Source: Strongylocentrotus droebachiensis (lineage: Eukaryota; Echinodermata; Echinoidea; Camarodonta; Strongylocentrotidae). Taken from it: a stretch of DNA of 64,000 bases. Of this stretch, positions 57,505 to 64,000 are shown piece after piece. Both the position numbers and the translations under genes were made by a program. Each line of letters opens with the position of its first letter. The stretch's first letter is position 1. The notes under the pieces were generated by a model. It worked only from the letters and a program-made list of their open reading frames with translations. It had not been told where the DNA came from and did not search any database. The DNA lies in NCBI GenBank assembly GCA_035222895.1, contig JAVYIG010005309.1, positions 62,001 to 126,000 of the forward strand. Reading direction: 5' to 3'.

Positions 57505-57690
57505 ATAATAATAAAAATAAAAATAATATTCAGCTTTTATATAGCGCTTAATACATCTCGGACATCTCTAAGCACTTTACAGATATATTATTACCCCGGT
57601 CATTGGATTCAGTGCTTGCCCGCACACACTGTGTGCACAATCTCCACTCCCTGGGGACGCCTTCCAGCCAGGCGTTACTTGACGCTCAAA
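57505..57690 (-). mobile_element. SINE 3' fragment (relative of the 38332 family)
   Basis: Minus-strand GGGGTAATA, GTGCTTAGAGATGTCCG, GCGCTATATAAAAGC and an A/T-rich (ATT)n-like tail at 57505-57530. The head is absent. Confidence 0.55.
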
Positions 57691-57846
57691 AATGGTGTTT
57701 GCATACCTGCTGGTAGAGCTGCATGAAATAAACTTACATCAATACTGTTAGAACAAAATGCAACATTGTGGTTCAAGCAGTTCTCACTCTGTGAACAGTG
57801 AGTGAAGCATAGGAGGCAATTACGTATGTGACATGCAGCCCATACC

Positions 57847-57871
57847 CCCCCCCCCCCCCCCCCCCCCCCCC
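57847..57871. repeat. C-run, about 25 bases
   Basis: Homopolymer next to the 12-residue-repeat exon; it would read as poly-Gly on the minus strand if the exon ran through it. Its length in any assembly is unreliable. Confidence 0.9.
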
Positions 57872-57904
57872 TGTGCAGAAAAAACTGTCACATTGATGCC
57901 AAAC

Positions 57905-58215
57905 TGATGTCATGGATGTGTTGGGCTGCTGTGCCATTGTCTTGTTCATGGATGTGTTGGGCTGCTCTGCCGTTGTCTCGTTCATGGATGTGTTGGGCTG
58001 CTCTGCCGGTGTCTTGTTCATGGATGTGTTGGGCTGCTCTGCCATTGTCTTGTTCATAGATGTGTTGGGCTGCTCTGCCGTTGTCTCGTTCATGGATGTG
58101 TTGGGCTGCTCTGCCATTGTCTCGTTCATGGATGTGTTGGGCTGCTCTGCCATTGTCTCGTTCATGGATGTATTGGGCTGCTCTGCCGTTGTCTTTCTCA
58201 TGCTTGTGTGGCATT
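57905..58215 (-). CDS. Exon encoding eight 12-residue repeats (MNETMAEQPNTS type)
   Basis: Reverse strand: acceptor CTCTATTTTCAG before 58215. Two bases complete a Lys codon with the base left by the exon at 58850-59085. It encodes CHTSMRKTTAEQPNTS, then seven more units of M-N-(E/K)-(T)-(T/M/P)-A-(E/Q)-QPNTS type. Each unit is 36 bp, and nearly every unit holds two N-glycosylation sequons (N-E/K-T and N-T-S). If secreted or extracellular this would be a heavily glycosylated stalk; if not, the sequons mean nothing. The 3' limit is uncertain: a weak TCA|GTTTGG donor at 57905 is used here, otherwise the frame runs on to 57773 through the C-run. Unrecognised protein; the repeat also opens other frames. 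Confidence 0.55.
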
Positions 58216-58849
58216 CTGAAAATAGAGAAATAAAGTTTGTGTTTAATTTGCAAGTAATTGATTAATTGGACTAAGCTGGTTTTGAAATGAAGTTAAAAAT
58301 TATATGTATCGAACTAGAATAAGAAAAAAAAACTGGCATATGGTAAGTGTGTTTGGGTCTTGAGTGACTTTCTTTTGATAATGATTGCCTCAATTCTTTT
58401 TGATGGGCCTTTTAGCAATGTGTTTTTTAAAATAATTTTTTTTTAAAAGAGATGAAAATTAATAGCAACGTAACATTTTGCACATGTAATATTGATTTTC
58501 AGCAATTAAGTTTGCATATGTTTAACTCCCCTGCAAAATTATTGTATTATATGGAGTCCTGTTTTTCTTTATTTGCACTGCAAAATTTTTCATATACATT
58601 CATAATTTAGAGTAAAGTGGTTCAGACAACCATAAAATGCTACCAAAAAAAAAAAATTATTCAAATGCACAATATACATGTTTCCAACTACTCCTGCCTA
58701 CAGGCCGGAAGACCATTGAAAGATAAAAGATACCAAAAGGTTGAAGGCAAACAAATTATAATAACAAAAATTACAAGCAAGATCCACATATCCCTTCATT
58801 ATATTTATAAGGCAGTATGATGAAATAAGTATGATAATACTCTACATAC
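58216..58849. other. Intron, nothing recognised
   Basis: AT-rich intron between the two phase-matched minus-strand exons. Confidence 0.5.
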
Positions 58850-59085
58850 TTGGACGATGGTGGCCACTGGCCAGTGGTACATCACTCTCCGATTCTGTGG
58901 TGTCTTCTTGATCTTCAGAGTTATTAACGCCAAGAGCTGTGGCTTCCCATGGTAAACCTTCCCACATCATAGTTGCTGTAGAGCCCTTTCGTAGAGGAGA
59001 TTCGTACTGCAAATCTCCTGCAGATACGCCATTTGTTGCTCCATCATCCCAACGCACTAACACATCTGCAGTTGTTGGATGTAGT
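58850..59085 (-). CDS. Exon of unrecognised protein (VLVRWDDG-containing)
   Basis: Reverse strand: acceptor ACTTTCTGCAG before 59085, donor CCAA|GTATGT after 58850; 236 bp, entering with one base of a split codon and leaving one, which matches the repeat exon at 58215. It encodes HPTTADVLVRWDDGATNGVS, AGDLQYESPLRKGSTATMMW and EGLPWEATALGVNNS, then an acidic Ser/Thr/Glu-rich tail. The V-x-W-D-D-G...V...DLQYE and W-x-G-x-x-W-x-A-T-x-L-G pattern resembles small beta-barrel (tudor/chromo-like) segments, but I cannot assign a family. That would favour an intracellular protein and argue against the EGF-membrane gene. Confidence 0.6.
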
Positions 59086-60360
59086 CTGCAGAAAGTTAAC
59101 AAAAGAAATATATTATACAAAAACTATTCAACAAAATGTTGACCCAATATTAATAGAGCCTTTGTGAGTGATACTAAAGATCAAATCAAGAAGTCATTAC
59201 TTTTAGACCCACCTATGTTTACTTTATTAGTATTAATATTTAAAAGTGATTAAAGATAATGCATGAGTGTTGGTCCTCTCCTAATTTTGTTTATCAGATT
59301 TTTTGGGTGGTTTTGAATACATGCAAAGGGACACTTACTACGGACTTCTAAATGATAATCATTCCTCTCCAAGTGCTTGTATACTTGAGAAAATTTGATT
59401 TTCAAATATTGTGCCTTTCACGTAGATCCAGGACTATAAGTATCATTCGTGCACTGAGATACCGCACTGTTAGAATTGCCACTGAACAACACAAACATGA
59501 TACGGCCATTCACGTAGGTTCAAACCAGCAGACATTAAACAGTAATTTGTGTGCACCTACCAGGCTATATAGTAGCCACATGAACGCAGTGTGTTTTTAT
59601 TTTGCTTTCAAATACTATGGTGTATTGTTGATGAAGAGTTTGGCCTTTATTTTTTATTTGACAAATATTCTGATTGAATCATGCAAATATATAATTATTT
59701 CATTTCATAATTCAACAATTCAACAATTAGGCTGTACTGCATGTTTTGCGTAACCTTGGAAAGTTCGACTAGTGCTCTTTTATTTATACATCTCAGCTTA
59801 ATATGAACAAAGGAACTCTCCTTTTTGCCTTTGGATGCTTCAACAACATATAGTCTCACATTTTGAGAATTTATGCAGCATCAATTTACAGATTAAAGTT
59901 ACTTGTTCTTTGTAAGTAGCAAGTAAAATAGATATAAAACCCTTTAAAGGAAATTAAACAATATTAGTCCTCAACCAAACCCTCAACCCACGCCCCATGT
60001 TATTCTGTTTACAAGTTTTTCATTTACTACGCCCTACTGCTAGTTTGTTCTTATAATATACTTTAACACTAAAATACTGGAAATAACAGTTCTCAAGAGC
60101 TTAGCATTATAGCTTCCAGGGGCTCTGCCCCTGGACCACACCAAGTGCCCTAAGGCAGGCCCCTGGATGCTCATCTGGTCGTAATATTAATGCCTAAAAC
60201 CCCTGAGCTTCTGGGGGCTCTGCCCCCTGGACCCCATTCCAATTAGTGACCTGCATGCAAGTGTCACAAATAATGTATCAAAATATGCTCATTGGACCGT
60301 AATTAACCCGTTCCTTCCGAAATTATTCAGCCTAATAGCCACCCCACAAACGAGATTAAA
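59086..60360. other. No gene recognised
   Basis: AT-rich. A local repeat at about 60116-60235 contains GGGGCTCTGCCCC(T)GGACC twice. The 133-codon plus-strand ORF at 59352-59753 shows no recognisable features. Confidence 0.45.
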
Positions 60361-60364
60361 AATC

Positions 60365-60545
60365 GAAAACTCAACTCCTTCGCTGCCGTAGCGTGCGACT
60401 GTTCAGCGCGCGGCACAATGCGTGTGCGTTGAAGCGACCAAAGCCTGGTCAGTCGCTTCGACGAGCAGGAACTTAGCGCATGCGCAGATCATTTGGCAAT
60501 CTGCCGTGTTCCAACCCCTAAGTTCTTTCAGCTCTTCCGTAGGTA
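60365..60545. promoter_or_regulatory. GC/CpG-rich segment with NRF1-like site; possible promoter
   Basis: A short GC- and CpG-rich stretch in AT-rich DNA. GCGCATGCGC at 60476-60485 is a core NRF1-type palindrome, common in housekeeping promoters, and GTAG|GTAGGT at about 60538-60546 could be a plus-strand donor of a first exon. It could also be part of a repeat. No transcript evidence. Confidence 0.3.
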
Positions 60546-60720
60546 GGTTTTTTTCTTCGTTATCTTTTCTTCCTCTTCTACCTCCTTATTTTGTTCTTCT
60601 TCTTTCTCCTCCGTATCTTTTTTCTTTCTTCTCACTCTTATTCCTCCTCCTTCTTTTTCGTTTTCTTCTTCTTTCTATTCTTCTTATTTATCTCCTTTTA
60701 TTTTGATACTCGATTTTATG
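60546..60720. repeat. C/T-rich low-complexity tract
   Basis: TTCTTC, CTCCTT and TTTTC units on the plus strand; its Leu/Phe/Ser ORF is spurious. Confidence 0.8.
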
Positions 60721-60779
60721 AGAAAATACACAGTTTATAAAAAGTAAAATATTTCAATGTAAGTTTCTGTTGCATCAAA

Positions 60780-61009
60780 TTGAATTGAAATAGTTTATCA
60801 GCCAAAGTTGACTGTTATAATTTACGTCGGACATTCTACTGTAGCGAAAATATATAAACATGATCAAATGAAACTCAAGAAGAAACCAGAACGGGGGGGG
60901 GGGGGGGGGGGGGGGGTGAAAGGAGAGCCAAAATAGCATACTAATAAATACAGTACAGACTATATAACGATGCGCCCAACTTTCTCTCTCTCCCTCTTTC
61001 TCTCTGTCT

Positions 61010-61043
<34 letters not shown>

Positions 61044-64000
61044 ACTCTCTAAAAACCGTTCATTATACTTCATCTCTTTCATACTGTTTTCTGTTCCGCG
61101 ATTTCCTAAATCACGTTTCGACATATAAATAAGAATTGTTAATCATAACGCATAGCCAGATTTTACCCTATCTAAAATATTGATGCAAATATATTACAAT
61201 CATGGAAATATAAAGGAAAAAACAAGAGGATGTGATTAAATAAAATGTCACAGACAAAAAGATGATAGGGGAAATGTTTGCTTCTCTCTCTCTTGATCGC
61301 TCGCTCTCTCAACGCCAGTTTCCGTCTTTCTTCTGGTACTGCTTTCTGTTCCGCTATTTGTTTTTATACCGAAATTGTTCCTTCCGATTTTGAGAAAAAT
61401 TATTATACAATATTTTTAAAATGATAAGAAAAAAACGGAACTAATGGCTGATATCGAAATGAGAAGAATTACTGTACAATAATTAAACAAGTAAGAGTTT
61501 GGATATAAAAACATCTCTTTTGCATACAATCAATATGAAGCAATCTTTTTGACAGAACTAATATACGTCGGACGAAGGAAAACTCCTTGGTCGGACATTA
61601 TACTTTAGCGAAAAGATTTTTTTTTTAAGAACTAAAGAAACATTCGGAACGGGGGGGGGGGGCTGATCAGATAGACAACTAGCATAATAATAAATACAGT
61701 ACAGACTACGTCCAACTTTCTATCTCCCTCTCTCTCTCTCTCTCTCTATCTGTCAATGTTTTCCCGTCATTTGCTTGTATGCCGGCATCATTCCTTCTTT
61801 GAGATAAATTATGATAACATATCCATGATGATGAAAACATATATCTCAAATACTAGGGAACAAAAATAGAGAACGAGCGGCTGTTAATGTCAAAATGAAT
61901 ATTACTGTACACAAATTATAGAAAGTAAAAATTTTGATTTTGAATGTAAATATCTGTTGCATCAAAATAAAATGAAACGTTCATATTATATCGACGGAAA
62001 TAATATACATCGGACATTATACTTTAACACAAAAGGGTCATCTAGAAGTAGGTGGATAATATTATAAGAGAAAGAATAAAAAGAATGAAACTTTCTCTTT
62101 CAAAAACAGAAGAATAATGGAGAGGGAGACAAGGAAAAGTACACAATAAATAAATAAACAAGATAGGATTCTAGAGCGGAAGATGATATAGGGAAACGAA
62201 ATAGTTTGTAAGTATTGCCTGGAGAGCTAATAATTATTCTGTTTTATTTACTAATGAAAAGCGCTTTGATCATGTTTTATGTAAAGGCGCTATATAATAT
62301 CAATATGTATGAATATATTGGCAAATGTTGACAATTATAGTTTGTAAGTATGTATTGACAAAGTACATACAAATAAAAATGACACAGAAATGTCTGCAAG
62401 TATTTGGGACCTATATAGAATATGTGAAAAGAGCTGTCTTTGTCTTTGGCCCATGATCTCACGGCTAAGTTACGTAAGAGGAACAATGAACGTTGTCGAA
62501 TGTAAAGGTTGTTGTCATGGTTATAAACTCCAACAATAGAAGAACGGAAGTAAGGTAAGGGTATAATTGAATGACAATGAACTGGCTTACAGCATTGATG
62601 ATCCTACATGTATAACCATGGTTTTTTGTTGTTGTGTTTTGGGGGGAGTGGGGTCTTGTTGTTTTTTTGCAATCATTCAAAGATAATATCAATCATAAGA
62701 GATAAAGGAATGAACAAGAATATGTGATATGCTAAAATGTCACAGACAAAAAGATGATGATGAGAAATGATTGTTTCTCTCTCTTTTTCTCTCTCTTTTT
62801 CTCTCTCTTTATGTGTCTCTCTCTCCCTATCTTTTTCCTCTCTCTCTCCCCCTCTCTCCCTCTCTCTCTGTCTGTCTCTCTGTCTATCTGCCAATGTTGT
62901 TCCGCCATTTGCTTGTATGCCGGCACCATTCCTTCTTTGAGATAAATGATTATAACATAATCCTGATGATGTACAAATATACCTGATATTTTGAATAGGA
63001 AACGAAATAGAAAAGGAGCGGCTGGTAATGTCGAAATGAGTAGAATTTTACTTTACAATAATTATACAAAGTAACCCTTTTGAATGTAAATATCTGTTGC
63101 ATCAAATTGATATTTCAAAAAGAAGTTTATTATGCTATATTGACGGTACTATTATACGTCGGACATTGTACATTCATAAAACTAAAGGAAAACAAATCAC
63201 AACTGGAGGGGGGGGGGGGGTCGGAGAGACAAATATCATAAAAATGTATACAGTACAGACTATACCGTGACGTCCAACTTTCTCTTCCCCCCCCCCTCTT
63301 TCTCTCTCCCGCTCTCTGTCTGTCTGTCTGTCTATCTGTCAATGTCGTTCTCCATCTTCATCTTTCATATTGTTTTCTATTCCTTCATTTGCTTGTACGC
63401 CGGCAGCATTCCTTCCGTGAGATTGATTATTATAACATATCCCTGATGATGTACTCATAATACCTTATATTTATTATGGGAAACGAAATAGAAAACGAGC
63501 AGCTGATAACGTCGAAATGAGAAGAAGATTACTGAATAATAATTATGCAAAGTAAAACTTTTGAATGTAAATCTCTGTTGCATCAAACTGATACAAACAT
63601 TTAGTATGCTATATTGACGATACTATTATTCGTCGGACATTATACTTTAGCCAAGAGATATAAACAAACAAAAAATAGACAAACTAAATAATATAATTTA
63701 TCTGATCTAGGAGGGGGTGGGGGTGGTGCGACAAATACTATAAAAATAAATACGGCACAGAGTACGTCCAACTTTCTACCCCCCCCCCCCTCTATCTCTA
63801 TTTTTTCTCTCTGCTCCCCCACTCTCTCTCTCTCTCTCTCTCTATGCCTGTCTCTCTGTCTATCTGTCAATGTCGTTTTTCCCATTTTCATCTTTCTTAT
63901 TGTTATCTATTCCTCCATTTGCTTGTACGCCGGCAGCAAATTCCTTGAAATTAATTATTATAACATAAAATTATCCCTGATGATGTACATTATATCTTAT
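60780..64000. repeat. Irregular tandem array of ~0.45-0.5 kb repeats, running off the window
   Basis: Shared blocks recur in order: GTCGGACATT(A/G)TAC (about 60828, 61608, 62012, 63160, 63632), a G-run (60893-60916, 61651-61662, 63207-63220, 63711-63725), (A)CAGTACAGACTA, CCAACTTTCT followed by a (CT)n tract, TGTCAATGT.(G/T)TT, CATTTGCTTGTA.GCCGGCA, TATAACATA, GAAAA(C/G)GAGC.GCTG, and GAATGTAAATATCTGTTGCA. Some units are incomplete or interrupted by unrelated DNA. No coding function; CT-tract ORFs are artefacts. Confidence 0.85.

Noticed and set aside
59352-59753. 133-codon plus-strand ORF
   Set aside because: AT-rich with no detectable motif or neighbouring splice sites that would make an exon.

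Overview
The window is nuclear DNA of an animal: AT-rich, with short phase-matched exons in long introns, (ATT)n, (TTC)n and (GGA)n tracts, a tRNA-derived SINE and many small inverted-repeat transposons. The best taxonomic clue is a 2.5 kb foldback transposon whose long inverted arms are built of 15-bp tandem units and are flanked by an 8-bp duplication. From memory this matches the TU elements described in sea urchins, so an echinoid is the most likely source. This is an inference; no species can be named.

Left half, plus strand (418-33050): seven exons form the last 293 residues of an ASAP/DDEF-type Arf GTPase-activating protein. They encode a Ser/Pro-rich linker with several SH3-ligand motifs and the C-terminal SH3 domain, with the stop at 33048-33050. 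The BAR, PH, ArfGAP and ankyrin parts must lie upstream of base 1. All junctions are GT/AG and the phases agree. The introns hold MITE-like elements, minisatellites and two very long polypurine/polypyrimidine tracts, each beginning within about 12 bases of a splice donor of this gene.

Middle (33051-43663): ASAP 3' UTR and intergenic DNA rich in inverted-repeat elements, SINEs and a local duplication. It separates two convergent genes.

Right half, minus strand: six exons from 49611 down to 43664 form the C-terminal part of an unrecognised single-pass membrane protein with one EGF-like domain, a transmembrane helix and a basic, tyrosine-containing tail of about 140 residues. Its N-terminus is not identified. 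Further upstream on the same strand, two phase-matched exons (59085-58850 and 58215 to about 57905) encode another unrecognised protein with eight 12-residue repeats. Whether they belong to the same gene is not established.

50725-53228 is the TU-like foldback element. 55.0-55.8 kb is a local tandem duplication. From about 60.8 kb to the end of the window lies an irregular array of roughly 0.45-0.5 kb repeats carrying G-runs and (CT)n tracts.

Mobile DNA accounts for much of what is recognisable outside exons: a hAT-type MITE (8-bp TSD), a TA-flanked MITE, a mariner-like MITE (TA), two TTAA-flanked piggyBac-like MITEs, several other inverted-repeat families in two or more copies, and two unrelated elements that carry the same reverse-transcriptase-derived cargo.
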